From NCBI RefSeq assembly GCF_003258295.1, contig NZ_QKYN01000117.1:1-64000 (forward strand): a stretch of DNA of 64,000 bases. Reading direction: 5' to 3'. The first letter of the stretch is position 1; the number at the start of each line of letters is the position of its first letter. The DNA comes from Streptacidiphilus pinicola. Its GTDB lineage: Bacteria; Actinomycetota; Actinomycetes; Streptomycetales; Streptomycetaceae. This document shows positions 40,992 through 49,945 of this stretch, one piece after another. Position numbers and translations under genes: made by a program. The notes under the pieces were generated by a model. It was not told where the DNA came from. It worked only from the letters and a program-made list of their open reading frames with translations, and did not search any database.

Positions 40992-42542
40992 CTATGCCTC
41001 CGTCGGGGTCTGTCGTGTCGGGGTGTCCGGGGTGACGGCCGCGGGGTGTGCCGTCGTCGTGGCCAGTCGGGCGCAGGCGGCCAGGGGGATGCTGACCCAG
41101 TCGGGGCGGTGCCGCGCCTCGTAGACCACCTCGTAGACCGCCTTGTCGGTCTCGAAGGCGCGCAGCAGCACCGGGTCGAGGGTGGGGTCCTCCGCGCCCG
41201 TGGCCGCGTAGCCGGCGCAGAAGGCCTCGCGGTTGCGGGCCGCCCAGGTCGCGGCGACGGCCGGGTCGGCGAGGCGGGCGTGGGCGGCGGCGTAGTCGAA
41301 GGAGCGCAGTATCCCGGCGACGTCCCGGACGGCGGGCTGCGGCAGGCGCCGCTCGTCCAGCGTCTTGGCCGGTTCACCCTCGAAGTCCAGCAGCACCCAG
41401 CCGCGGGCGCTGCGCAGCACCTGACCCAGGTGCAGGTCGCCGTGCACGCGCTGGGCGCGCAGCCGCAGGCCGCCGCGTGCGGCGAGGGCCAGGTCGCGGA
41501 AGACCTGCCGCAGCGCGTCCCGGTGCCGGCCCAGCGCGGGGACCGCGAGGCAGGCGGCGTCCAGGCGCAGCGCCATGGTCTCCGCCATCGACTCGACCTC
41601 GGCCCGGCGCAGCACCGTCACCGGGAGGCTGCGGGCCAGCGCGAGGTGCACGTCGGCGGTGGCCCGGCCGAGCAGAAACGACTCTGCGGCGAAGTTGCCG
41701 ACGCGGGACGGATCGGCGTCGAGCAGCTGGATCTGGCGCAGCGCCAGCTCCCAGCCGTCCTCGGCCTCGCGCAGGAAGTGGGTGAGCACCCCCAGCGTCG
41801 CCGGGGCCTCCTGCGGGGCGTCCGGCAGCTCCGCCTCGAACCAGGCCAGCGGCGCCGGGATCCGGCTGCTGCCGGCCCGGCCGAGCGCCAGCGACAGCTC
41901 CAGATCCGGGTTGAGGCCGGGGGCGACCCGCCGGAACAGCTTGAGGATCGCCGCCTCGGCGGGGGCGCCGGCGTCGTAGATGATCGAGGTGTTGGACTGC
42001 TCGGCGGTGCCGACCCGGCCGGGGGCCGCCGCGGGCAGGCGTCCGCCGAGCGTGGAGAAGCGCAGCGGACCGAGCCGCTGCGGCGAGGTGAGCAGAGCCA
42101 GCAGCCGGCGTGTCAGTGCCGGGTCGTAGGCTGCGTCGTAGGTGACCAGCCCGTCGTGCGGGCCGCTGGTGATCCGGCCGATCACGGCGTCCTGGGGCAC
42201 GTCCGCGCCGTGCAGGCCGGAGGGCCCGTCGGGGTGGGCGCCGAGCAGGAGTTGGTAGACGTCGACGACGGGCGCGCCGCCGCCCGGCTGACGCTGCTCG
42301 ACGCGCAGCAGCAGGTGCAGCAGCGTGCCGGTGCCCCGGGCCAGGCCGGTCGGGCCGGGCAGGGCGGTGACGGCCAGCGGGGTGATCGCCGAGATCGGGT
42401 GGCCCTTGCCGGCGAACCAGCGGCGGCGCGGCAGCCAGTCGCGCAGCAGGGGCAGGGTGGCCTCGACCAGCGGGCGGTAGCCGGTCGCGGGAGTGGGCGG
42501 GACGGGTGTGGTCACGGCACGCGGGCGGGAGGTGTCGGACAT
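40992..42542 (-). CDS. pep2: Maltokinase Pep2
   Basis: Maltokinase phosphorylates maltose with ATP to maltose-1-phosphate, the GlgE substrate. The 516-residue protein has an N-terminal cap with the family signature LRDWLPRRRWFAGKGHPI (about 43-60) and a C-terminal aminoglycoside-phosphotransferase-like kinase domain with VHGDLHLGQVL (catalytic Asp) and WVLLDFEGEP (Mg-binding Asp). The start ATG at 42542 follows GGGAGAC. Between treS and this gene lies a 147-bp gap with a strong hairpin. In many actinobacteria the same gene is fused to treS; here they are separate. Confidence 0.94.
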   Translation of the reverse strand: MSDTSRPRAVTTPVPPTPATGYRPLVEATLPLLRDWLPRRRWFAGKGHPISAITPLAVTALPGPTGLARGTGTLLHLLLRVEQRQPGGGAPVVDVYQLLLGAHPDGPSGLHGADVPQDAVIGRITSGPHDGLVTYDAAYDPALTRRLLALLTSPQRLGPLRFSTLGGRLPAAAPGRVGTAEQSNTSIIYDAGAPAEAAILKLFRRVAPGLNPDLELSLALGRAGSSRIPAPLAWFEAELPDAPQEAPATLGVLTHFLREAEDGWELALRQIQLLDADPSRVGNFAAESFLLGRATADVHLALARSLPVTVLRRAEVESMAETMALRLDAACLAVPALGRHRDALRQVFRDLALAARGGLRLRAQRVHGDLHLGQVLRSARGWVLLDFEGEPAKTLDERRLPQPAVRDVAGILRSFDYAAAHARLADPAVAATWAARNREAFCAGYAATGAEDPTLDPVLLRAFETDKAVYEVVYEARHRPDWVSIPLAACARLATTTAHPAAVTPDTPTRQTPTEA

Positions 42543-42569
42543 GTCTCCCTTTCCCCGGAAAGGCCGGTA

Positions 42570-42601
42570 CAACCGGTGATGAGGGCGGTCATCACCGGTT
42601 G
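42570..42601. promoter_or_regulatory. Intercistronic hairpin between treS and pep2
   Basis: Perfect 13-bp arms CAACCGGTGATGA and TCATCACCGGTTG with a 6-base loop. On the message it may attenuate pep2-glgB relative to treS-glgE, or protect the upstream message. A T-run follows only on the plus strand. Confidence 0.6.
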
Positions 42602-42689
42602 AACCATTTTTCCCGGAACGGACGGACGTGGCATCGTCGGCACGCCCGGCGAGGACGGCGTTGCGCAGGACGGGGGAACGAGGCTCCGG

Positions 42690-44429
42690 TTACGGACGAG
42701 CGTGCGATGGAACAGAGTTCACTGGGACGGGCATGTCCCCCGGCCGCAGGCGGAACCAGTAGAAGCCGTGACCCGCAAGAGTGAGCAGGTACGGCAGTTG
42801 GCCGATCGCCGGGAACCGCACCCCGCCGATCAGTTCCACCGGGTGCATCCCCTCGAACTCGCGCAGGTCCAGCTCGGTGGGCTGGGCGAAGCGCGAGAAG
42901 TTGTTGACGCACATGACCAGGTCGTCGCCGTAGGAGCGCAGGTAAGCGAGCACGGCCGGGTTGCTGGACGGGAGCTCCGCATAGGAGCCGAGCCCGAAGG
43001 CGGGGTTGAGCTTGCGGAGCTCGATCATCCGGCGGGTCCAGTGCAGCAGCGAGCTGGGGTTCGCCATCTGCGCCTCGACGTTGGTCACCTGGTAGCCGTA
43101 GACCGGGTCCATGATGGTCGGCAGCGAGAGCCGGCCCGGGTCGGCCGCGGAGTACCCCGCGTTGCGGTCCGGCGTCCACTGCATCGGCGTGCGGACGCCG
43201 TCGCGGTCACCGAGCCAGATGTTGTCGCCCATACCGATCTCGTCGCCGTAGTACAGGACGGGGGAGCCGGGCAGGGAGAGCAGCAGCGCGGTGAAGAGCT
43301 CGATCTGGTTGCGGTCGTTGTCCAGGAGCGGGGCGAGCCGCCGGCGGATGCCGACATTGGCGCGCATCCGCGGCTCCTTGGCGTACTCCGCGTACATGTA
43401 GTCGCGCTCCTCGTCGGTGACCATCTCCAGGGTCAGCTCGTCGTGGTTGCGCAGGAAGATGCCCCACTGGCAGCCGGAGGGGATGGCCGGCGTCTTGGCG
43501 AGGATCTCGGAGACGGGGTAGCGGCTCTCGCGCCGTACCGACATGAAGATGCGCGGCATGACGGGGAAGTGGAACGCCATGTGGCACTCGTCGCCGCCCC
43601 GGGAGAAGTCGCCGAAGTAGTCGACCACGTCCTCGGGCCACTGGTTGGCCTCGGCCAGCAGCACGGTGTCCGGGTACTCGGCGTCGATCTCCGCGCGCAC
43701 CCGCTTCAGGAACTCGTGGGTGGCGGGGAGGTTCTCGCAGTTGGTGCCGTCCTCGGCGTAGAGGTAGGGCACCGCGTCGAGGCGGAAGCCGTCGATGCCG
43801 AGGTCCAGCCAGAACCGCAGCGCCGCCAGCATCTCCTCCTGGACCTGGGGGTTCTCGTAGTTCAGGTCCGGCTGGTGGGAGAAGAAGCGGTGCCAGAAGT
43901 ACTGCTTGCGGATCGGGTCGTAGGTCCAGTTGGAGGTCTCGGTGTCGACGAAGATGACCCGGGCGTCCTGGTAGAGCTTGTCGTTGTCCGCCCACATGTA
44001 GTAGTCGCCGTAGGGGCCGTCCGGGTCGGTGCGGGAGGCCTGGAACCACGGGTGCTGGTCGCTGGTGTGGTTCATGACGACGTCGATGATGATGCGCATG
44101 CCGCGCTGGTGGGCGGCGTCCACGAACTCGACGAAGTCGGCCAGGTCGCCGAACTCGGGCAGCACGGCCGTGTAGTCGGCCACGTCGTAGCCGCCGTCCC
44201 GCAGCGGCGAGGCGAAGAACGGGGGCAGCCAGAGGCAGTCCACGCCGAGCCACTGCAGGTAGTCGAGCTTGGAGGTCAGACCCTTCAGGTCCCCGACGCC
44301 GTCCCCGTTGCTGTCCTGGAAGGACCTGACCAGGACCTCGTAGAAGACGGCGCGCTTGAACCACTCCGGGTCGCGGTCGCGCTGTGGGGTGTCGGCAAAG
44401 GTGTCGGGGACGGGTTCGTTGACGATCAC
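42690..44429 (-). CDS. treS: Trehalose synthase (maltose alpha-D-glucosyltransferase)
   Basis: TreS isomerises trehalose and maltose, feeding the GlgE pathway. The 579-residue GH13 protein shows the (beta/alpha)8 motifs: [38 protein letters not shown] (nucleophile Asp), [13 protein letters not shown] (acid/base Glu) and [13 protein letters not shown] (third Asp). I chose the GTG at 44429, which overlaps the glgE stop codon by 4 bp (GTGA), so glgE and treS are translationally coupled. The frame is open upstream but only as a shadow of glgE. Length fits stand-alone TreS. Confidence 0.95.
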   Translation of the reverse strand: MIVNEPVPDTFADTPQRDRDPEWFKRAVFYEVLVRSFQDSNGDGVGDLKGLTSKLDYLQWLGVDCLWLPPFFASPLRDGGYDVADYTAVLPEFGDLADFVEFVDAAHQRGMRIIIDVVMNHTSDQHPWFQASRTDPDGPYGDYYMWADNDKLYQDARVIFVDTETSNWTYDPIRKQYFWHRFFSHQPDLNYENPQVQEEMLAALRFWLDLGIDGFRLDAVPYLYAEDGTNCENLPATHEFLKRVRAEIDAEYPDTVLLAEANQWPEDVVDYFGDFSRGGDECHMAFHFPVMPRIFMSVRRESRYPVSEILAKTPAIPSGCQWGIFLRNHDELTLEMVTDEERDYMYAEYAKEPRMRANVGIRRRLAPLLDNDRNQIELFTALLLSLPGSPVLYYGDEIGMGDNIWLGDRDGVRTPMQWTPDRNAGYSAADPGRLSLPTIMDPVYGYQVTNVEAQMANPSSLLHWTRRMIELRKLNPAFGLGSYAELPSSNPAVLAYLRSYGDDLVMCVNNFSRFAQPTELDLREFEGMHPVELIGGVRFPAIGQLPYLLTLAGHGFYWFRLRPGDMPVPVNSVPSHARP

Positions 44430-46411
44430 TGAGCGGCCCTCCGGACCGTGAGGATGTGTGCCGGCATGGTGTGGGGGTCCAGCCGTACGTAGTTGTGTCG
44501 TCCCCACCGCCAGACGGCGCCGCTCAACTCGTCGAGCACCTCCCACTGCCCGTCACCCCACTCCTCGTCAGGGCCCCCTGCCAGGTGGGACAGGGCGCTC
44601 GGGTCGAGACTGAGCGTGCCCTCCTGCGGGTGGTGCGGGTCAAGGGTGACCACGGTCAGCACGGTGTCCTCGCCGCGGGTCTTGCTGTAGGCGAGCAACT
44701 GGTCGTTGTCGGTGGGGTGGAACCGCAGGTTGCGGAGCTCCTGCAGGGCGGGGTGCGCGCGACGCAGCCGGTTGAGGGTGGTCAGCAGCGGCGCGAGCGT
44801 GTCCGTGCGCGACCAGTCGCGCGGACGGAGCTGGTACTTCTCCGAGTCCAGGTACTCCTCGGAGCCCGGCTTCGCGGGGGCGCCCTCGTAGAGCTCGAAG
44901 CCGGCGTAGACGCCCCAGCTCGGGGCGAGGGTGGCGGCGAGGACCGCGCGGATCGCGAACGCGGCCCGGCCGCCCCGCTGGAGGTAGGCGTGCAGGATGT
45001 CCGGGGTGTTGGTGAACAGGTTCGGCCGCATGTAGGCGGCCGACTCCCCGGAGAGCTCGGACAGGTACTCCGTCAGTTCCTGCTTGGTGTTACGCCAAGT
45101 GAAGTAGCTGTACGACTGGTGGAAGCCGACCTTGGCCAGGGTGTGCATCATCGCCGGGCGGGTGAACGCCTCGGCCAGGAAGAGCACGTCCGGGTCGTTC
45201 TTGGCGATCTCGCCGAGCACCTTCTCCCAGAAGACGACCGGCTTGGTGTGCGGGTTGTCCACCCGGAAGATCCGCACGCCGTGCGACATCCAGTGGCGCA
45301 GCAGCGAGACGGTCTCGGCGACCAGCCCGTCGAAGTCCCGGTCGAAGTTGATCGGGTAGATGTCCTGGTACTTCTTGGGCGGGTTCTCGGCGTAGGCGAT
45401 GGTGCCGTCGGCACGCTGGGTGAACCACTCCGGGTGCTTCTCGACCCAGGGGTGGTCGGGGGAGCACTGCAGCGCGAAGTCGAGCGCGACCTCCATGCCC
45501 AGCTCGGCGGCGCGGGCGGTGAACGCGTCGAAGTCCGCCATGGTGCCGAGGTCCGGGTGGATCGCGTCGTGCCCGCCCTCGGGCGAGCCGATCGCCCAGG
45601 GGGAGCCGACGTCGTGCGGGCCGGCGTCCAGCGTGTTGTTCGGGCCCTTGCGGAAGGCGCGGCCGATCGGGTGAACCGGCGGCAGGTAGACCACGTCGAA
45701 GCCCATCGCGGCCACGGCCGGCAGCCGCTCGGCGGCGGTGCGCAGGGTGCCGCTGACGGGTCGGCGACGGCCCGTCGGGTCGACCTTGGCGCCCTCGGAG
45801 CGCGGGAAGAACTCGTACCAGGAGCCGAACAGCGCGCGCGGCCGGTCGACCTGCAGCGGCAGCGGGCGGGAGGCGGAGACCAGCTCCCGCAGCGGGTGCC
45901 GGGCGAGCGCGGCACGCAGCTCCGGGCCCAGGGCGGCCTCCAGCCGCTCCATGGGTGACAGCTCGGACTCACGCAGCAGCTCGGCGGCGGCGAGCACGTG
46001 GGCCTTGCCGTCCTTCTTCGGCACCCCGGCGGCGGCGCGGTCCAGCAGCAGCGCGCCCTCCTCCAGCATCAGGCCGGGCTCGACCCCGGCCGCGATCTTG
46101 ATGCGGGCGGCGTGCTCCCAGGTGGCGACCGGGTCGGCCCAGGCCTCCACCGCGTAGGTCCAACGGCCGGGGGCGCCGGCGGTGATCTCCGCGCCCCAGC
46201 GGTCGGTGCCGGGAGCGAGCTCGCGCATGGGCGTCCACGGGCCGCTGCGGCCGCGCGGGTCGCGCAGCACCACATTGGCTCCGATCAGGTCGTGACCCTC
46301 GCGGAACAGGGTCGCGCTGACCTCGAAGACCTCGCCGACCACGGACTTGGCCGGGCGCCGTCCGCAGTCCACCGAGGGGCTGACATCCAGTACGGGAATT
46401 CGGCCGATCAT
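44426..46411 (-). CDS. glgE: Alpha-1,4-glucan:maltose-1-phosphate maltosyltransferase
   Basis: GlgE extends alpha-1,4-glucans by two glucose units from maltose-1-phosphate, releasing phosphate. The 661-residue protein has the N and S domains (about 1-190), the GH13 barrel and a C-terminal domain. Catalytic residues are D385 (RVDNPHTKP, nucleophile) and E414 ([10 protein letters not shown], acid/base), with D471 (FTNTPDI); all are offset by nine from S. coelicolor GlgE1 numbering (394, 423, 480). It heads the glgE-treS-pep2-glgB operon and is divergent from glgP. In Streptomyces the pathway stores glycogen in specific hyphal phases. Confidence 0.95.
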   Translation of the reverse strand: MIGRIPVLDVSPSVDCGRRPAKSVVGEVFEVSATLFREGHDLIGANVVLRDPRGRSGPWTPMRELAPGTDRWGAEITAGAPGRWTYAVEAWADPVATWEHAARIKIAAGVEPGLMLEEGALLLDRAAAGVPKKDGKAHVLAAAELLRESELSPMERLEAALGPELRAALARHPLRELVSASRPLPLQVDRPRALFGSWYEFFPRSEGAKVDPTGRRRPVSGTLRTAAERLPAVAAMGFDVVYLPPVHPIGRAFRKGPNNTLDAGPHDVGSPWAIGSPEGGHDAIHPDLGTMADFDAFTARAAELGMEVALDFALQCSPDHPWVEKHPEWFTQRADGTIAYAENPPKKYQDIYPINFDRDFDGLVAETVSLLRHWMSHGVRIFRVDNPHTKPVVFWEKVLGEIAKNDPDVLFLAEAFTRPAMMHTLAKVGFHQSYSYFTWRNTKQELTEYLSELSGESAAYMRPNLFTNTPDILHAYLQRGGRAAFAIRAVLAATLAPSWGVYAGFELYEGAPAKPGSEEYLDSEKYQLRPRDWSRTDTLAPLLTTLNRLRRAHPALQELRNLRFHPTDNDQLLAYSKTRGEDTVLTVVTLDPHHPQEGTLSLDPSALSHLAGGPDEEWGDGQWEVLDELSGAVWRWGRHNYVRLDPHTMPAHILTVRRAAQ

Positions 46412-47088
46412 CTGGAGCTGGTCGTCCTTTCGTGCGGCATCACGCAGGGCGGGGGTTGGGCAAACACAAGGTAAAGCCGAGGTGCTGGAGATCTTGGGAC
46501 AAAAGGGGTGTCAAAGGAGCCAAGCGACCTAATGGCTCATCAGAAACACGTAGCCGGGTGATGGTGACGCAGAGTGAGGGTGACGCTGGGTGAAGGTGGT
46601 GCCGGGGGTGGTGCCGAGGGCGTTGCGGCAGTGCTGGGGCCCGACGAAGAGGCCTCGGGAGCGACCCAGAGGAGCCTTCCCCGACCTCGCCGCCCGGCAA
46701 CCTGCCGGCTGTCGAACGTCGTCATGTTGACAACGATCGCGCGCGAGCAGTGGACACGCAGAACCGTCCGCTCCGCATCGGCGGAGCGCAGGTCCGCGCG
46801 CCCGCGTCGACCTGCTCCGATCCTCGCACCGAACGCGGGTGCTACGCGCGGGTAGCGGCGCATTTCGGCCACGGACCACGGCAGTTGGCCATCACTGGTT
46901 GGACGGCCGTGTGACGGAGTCGTGAATTCCTACGATCGTGCGCTCCCGCACTCCGGCGTGCGCCCGCGTGCGCCGTACCCCCGCACGAGTGAAGCGGAGC
47001 GCCGCCGATCGCACCAATGCGCCGAACGGCGGCAGTGCGCCTCCCCGTCTCCCGGCGAGGGCCTGACGGCGCGGCTATCTTCGGCTGC
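46412..47088. promoter_or_regulatory. Divergent glgE / glgP control region
   Basis: This 677-bp region has no supported gene. Close to glgE, GGTGACGC occurs at 46563-46570 and again at 46579-46586 (16-bp period), within a longer direct-repeat stretch (GTGATGGTGACGC, GTGAGGGTGACGC) followed by GGGTGAAGG; this is a candidate binding site for a glgE-operon regulator. A TTGACA (46728 region, within GTTGACAACG) is present in the middle on the plus strand. At the right end, TATCTT (47076-47081) lies 7 bp before the glgP GTG and is its likely -10, giving a leaderless message. Confidence 0.45.
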
Positions 47089-49761
47089 GTGAAGGCAATC
47101 CGACGTTTCACGGTCCGCACCGTCCTGCCCGAACCACTCCAGGCCCTCGGTGAGTTGGCACTCAATCTGCGCTGGTCATGGCATCCGGAGACGCGTGAGC
47201 TGTTCCGATCGGTCGATCCCGATGTCTGGGAGGCCACCGGCTGCGACCCGGTCCGCCTGCTCGGGGCGGTCTCCGGGCAGCGGCTCGCCGCCCTGGCGAC
47301 CGACCGGCGGTTCCTGCGCCGACTCCACGACGCCGAGGAGGACCTCCGCGACTACCTCGCCGGTCCGCGCTGGTACCAGCAGCAGCGCGGCCGCGAGCTG
47401 CCCGCCGCCATCGGCTACTTCTCACCCGAGTTCGGCATCACCGCCGCGCTGCCGCAGTACTCCGGCGGCCTCGGCATCCTGGCCGGCGACCACCTGAAGG
47501 CCGCCAGCGACCTCGGTGTCCCGATCATCGGGGTCGGCCTGCTCTACCGCCACGGCTACTTCCGCCAGTCGCTCTCGCGCGACGGCTGGCAGCAGGAGCG
47601 CTACCCCCTGCTCGACCCCAACGAACTCGCCGTCAGCCTGCTGCGGGAGCCGGACGGCAGCCCCAGCATCGTGGCCCTGGCCCTGCCCGGCGGCCGCGCC
47701 CTGCACGCGCAGATCTGGAAGGCCCAGGTCGGCAGGGTGCCGCTGCTGATGCTCGACTCCGACATCGAGGAGAACGACGCCCGCGCCCGCGACGTGACCG
47801 ACCGTCTCTACGGCGGCGGCAGCGAGCACCGGCTGCTGCAGGAGATGCTGCTCGGCATCGGCGGCGTGCGCGCGGTGCGCACCTTCTGCCGGCTCACCGG
47901 ACACGCCGAGCCCGAGGTCTTCCACACCAACGAGGGACACGCCGGCTTCCTCGGCCTGGAGCGGATCCGCGAACTCACCCGTCCGGAGGAGGACGGCGGC
48001 GCCGGCCTCGACTTCGACGCGGCCCTGGAGGCGGTCCGCGCCGGAACCCTGTTCACCACTCACACGCCCGTTCCCGCCGGCATCGACCGGTTCGAGCGGC
48101 AGCTGGTGCAGCGTCACTTCGCCACCGGCGCGGTGGGCGCCACCGAGGGTGGGCCCAGCATCCCCGTCGACCGGGTGCTCGCGCTCGGCACGGAGAGCTG
48201 GTCCGGCGGCGACCCGGCGCTGTTCAACATGGCCGCGATGGGCCTGCGCCTGGCCCAGCGCGCCAACGGCGTCAGCGAGCTGCACGGACAGGTCAGCCGG
48301 GGCATGTTCAACGGCCTGTGGCCGGGCTTCGACGCCGCCGAGGTGCCGATCACCTCGATCACCAACGGCGTCCACGCGCCCACCTGGATCGACCCGGAGG
48401 TGGTCCGCCTCGCCGCCCGCGAGATCGGCGCCGAGCGGATCGACGACGCGATGATGCTCGGCGAGTCCCGCCGCTGGGACGGCATCGACCACATCGGGGA
48501 CAGCGAGATCTGGGAGATGCGCCGCCGGATGCGCGCCCAGCTCGTCTCCGAGGCCCGCGCCCGGCTGCGCGCCTCCTGGCGTCAGCGCGGGACCGTCGAC
48601 GCCGAGTTGGGCTGGACGGGTGACGTGCTCGACCCGGACGTGCTCACCATCGGCTTCGCCCGGCGCGTCCCGTCCTACAAGCGGCTCACCCTGATGCTGC
48701 GCGACCAGGAGCGGCTGCGCGGCCTGCTGCTGCACCCGACCCGGCCGATCCAGATCGTCGTGGCGGGCAAGGCCCACCCGGCGGACGACGGCGGCAAGGC
48801 GCTGATCCAGAAGCTGGTCGCCTTCGCCGACGACCACGCGGTGCGGCACCGGATCGTCTTCCTGCCCGACTACGACATGGACATGGCCGCGAAGCTCTAC
48901 CCGGGCTGCGACGTCTGGCTGAACAACCCGCTGCGCCCGCTGGAGGCCTGCGGCACCTCCGGCATGAAGGCGGCGCTCAACGGCGCCCTCAACCTCTCCG
49001 TCCTCGACGGCTGGTGGGACGAGTGGTTCGACGGCTCCAACGGCTGGGCCATCCCCACCGCCGACGGAGAGGTCGACGAGGACCGGCGCGACGAGATCGA
49101 GTCCGGTGCGCTCTACGACCTGATCGAGTACCAGGTCGCGCCGCGCTTCTACGAGCGGGACGCCACCGAGCTGCCGCGCCGCTGGATCCAGATGGTCCGG
49201 CACACGCTGGTCACCCTGGGCCCGAAGGTGCTGGCGGGCCGCATGGTCCGCGAGTACGTCGAGCGGCTCTACGCCCCGGCAGCCGAGTCGCGGCGGGCGC
49301 TGGCCGCCGTCGGCGAGACCGGTGAGCCCTACGCGGGCGCGCGGGAGCTCGCGGAGTGGAAGACCCGGATCCGCGCCCGCTGGGGGCAGGTCCGCGTCGA
49401 GCACGTCGAGGCGGCGGGCGGCGCGGACGCGCCGGAGCTCGGCTCCACGCTGACGCTGCGGGTGCAGGTCCACCTCGACGGCCTGGACCCGGCCGACGTG
49501 GATGTGCAGGCGGTCTCGGGGCGCGTCGACGAGTCCGACGTCATCTCGGAGCTCTCCACGGTCTCCCTCAAGCCCGCCGACCGAGCCGACGTCGACGGCC
49601 GCTGGCGCTACGAGGGCCCGCTGGAGCTCAGCCGCACCGGCCCGTTCGGCTACACCGTCCGCATCCTGCCGAGCCACCGGCTGCTGGCCTCGGAGGCGGA
49701 GCTCGGCCTCGTCACCGTTCCGGCGGAGACGACGGGCTTCTCGGACGGCGTGCTGCGGTAG
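47089..49761 (+). CDS. glgP: Alpha-glucan (glycogen/maltodextrin) phosphorylase
   Basis: GlgP releases glucose-1-phosphate from the non-reducing ends of alpha-1,4-glucan. The 890-residue protein is the long actinobacterial type with an extra N-terminal domain (IRRFTVRTVLPEPLQALGEL, LRWSWHPETRELF), glucan-binding AIGYFSPEFGITAALPQYSGGLGILAGDHLK, HTNEGHAGF and the pyridoxal-phosphate Lys in EACGTSGMKAALNGALN. The C-terminal 130 residues form a beta-rich extension. GTG at 47089 has no ribosome-binding site and follows a -10-like TATCTT by 7 bp, so the message is probably leaderless. The frame extends upstream without conservation. Confidence 0.95.
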   Translation: MKAIRRFTVRTVLPEPLQALGELALNLRWSWHPETRELFRSVDPDVWEATGCDPVRLLGAVSGQRLAALATDRRFLRRLHDAEEDLRDYLAGPRWYQQQRGRELPAAIGYFSPEFGITAALPQYSGGLGILAGDHLKAASDLGVPIIGVGLLYRHGYFRQSLSRDGWQQERYPLLDPNELAVSLLREPDGSPSIVALALPGGRALHAQIWKAQVGRVPLLMLDSDIEENDARARDVTDRLYGGGSEHRLLQEMLLGIGGVRAVRTFCRLTGHAEPEVFHTNEGHAGFLGLERIRELTRPEEDGGAGLDFDAALEAVRAGTLFTTHTPVPAGIDRFERQLVQRHFATGAVGATEGGPSIPVDRVLALGTESWSGGDPALFNMAAMGLRLAQRANGVSELHGQVSRGMFNGLWPGFDAAEVPITSITNGVHAPTWIDPEVVRLAAREIGAERIDDAMMLGESRRWDGIDHIGDSEIWEMRRRMRAQLVSEARARLRASWRQRGTVDAELGWTGDVLDPDVLTIGFARRVPSYKRLTLMLRDQERLRGLLLHPTRPIQIVVAGKAHPADDGGKALIQKLVAFADDHAVRHRIVFLPDYDMDMAAKLYPGCDVWLNNPLRPLEACGTSGMKAALNGALNLSVLDGWWDEWFDGSNGWAIPTADGEVDEDRRDEIESGALYDLIEYQVAPRFYERDATELPRRWIQMVRHTLVTLGPKVLAGRMVREYVERLYAPAAESRRALAAVGETGEPYAGARELAEWKTRIRARWGQVRVEHVEAAGGADAPELGSTLTLRVQVHLDGLDPADVDVQAVSGRVDESDVISELSTVSLKPADRADVDGRWRYEGPLELSRTGPFGYTVRILPSHRLLASEAELGLVTVPAETTGFSDGVLR

Positions 49762-49773
49762 TCGCTGCGCCAC

Positions 49774-49815
49774 CAGGGGCGTGGGGTCCGGCTCGCATCG
49801 GACCCCACGCCCCTG
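49774..49815 (+). terminator. glgP terminator
   Basis: Perfect 17-bp arms CAGGGGCGTGGGGTCCG and CGGACCCCACGCCCCTG with an 8-base loop, followed by TTG; 12 bp after the glgP stop. Confidence 0.9.
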
Positions 49816-49890
49816 TTGCTTGCCCGTTGAGCGGACGTCACCGGAAGATCCGTCAGGGCCCTTTCCCCCCAGAAGTTTTGTGGGCAGAAT

Positions 49891-49918
49891 TCTACGCGCG
49901 TTGTGCACCGCGCGTAGA
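49891..49918. promoter_or_regulatory. Inverted repeat upstream of the nucleotidase gene
   Basis: Perfect 10-bp arms TCTACGCGCG and CGCGCGTAGA separated by 8 bp, 27 bp before the start codon. The position, close to where transcription should start, suggests an operator or a 5'-leader hairpin. The regulator is unknown. Confidence 0.55.
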
Positions 49919-49945
49919 TCCGTCGTCCACGATCGGGAGCCCTGA

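Noticed and set aside
38571-42602. 1343-codon plus-strand frame opposite glgB and pep2
   Set aside because: Antisense shadow of two certain GH13/kinase genes; composition-driven lack of stops in high-GC DNA.
46440-47237. Several small frames in the glgE-glgP gap
   Set aside because: Arg/Pro-rich, without ribosome-binding sites or family features, and in conflict with each other.
49817-49890. PHO box upstream of the secreted nucleotidase
   Set aside because: No pair of 11-bp GTTCACC-type repeats could be found by eye.
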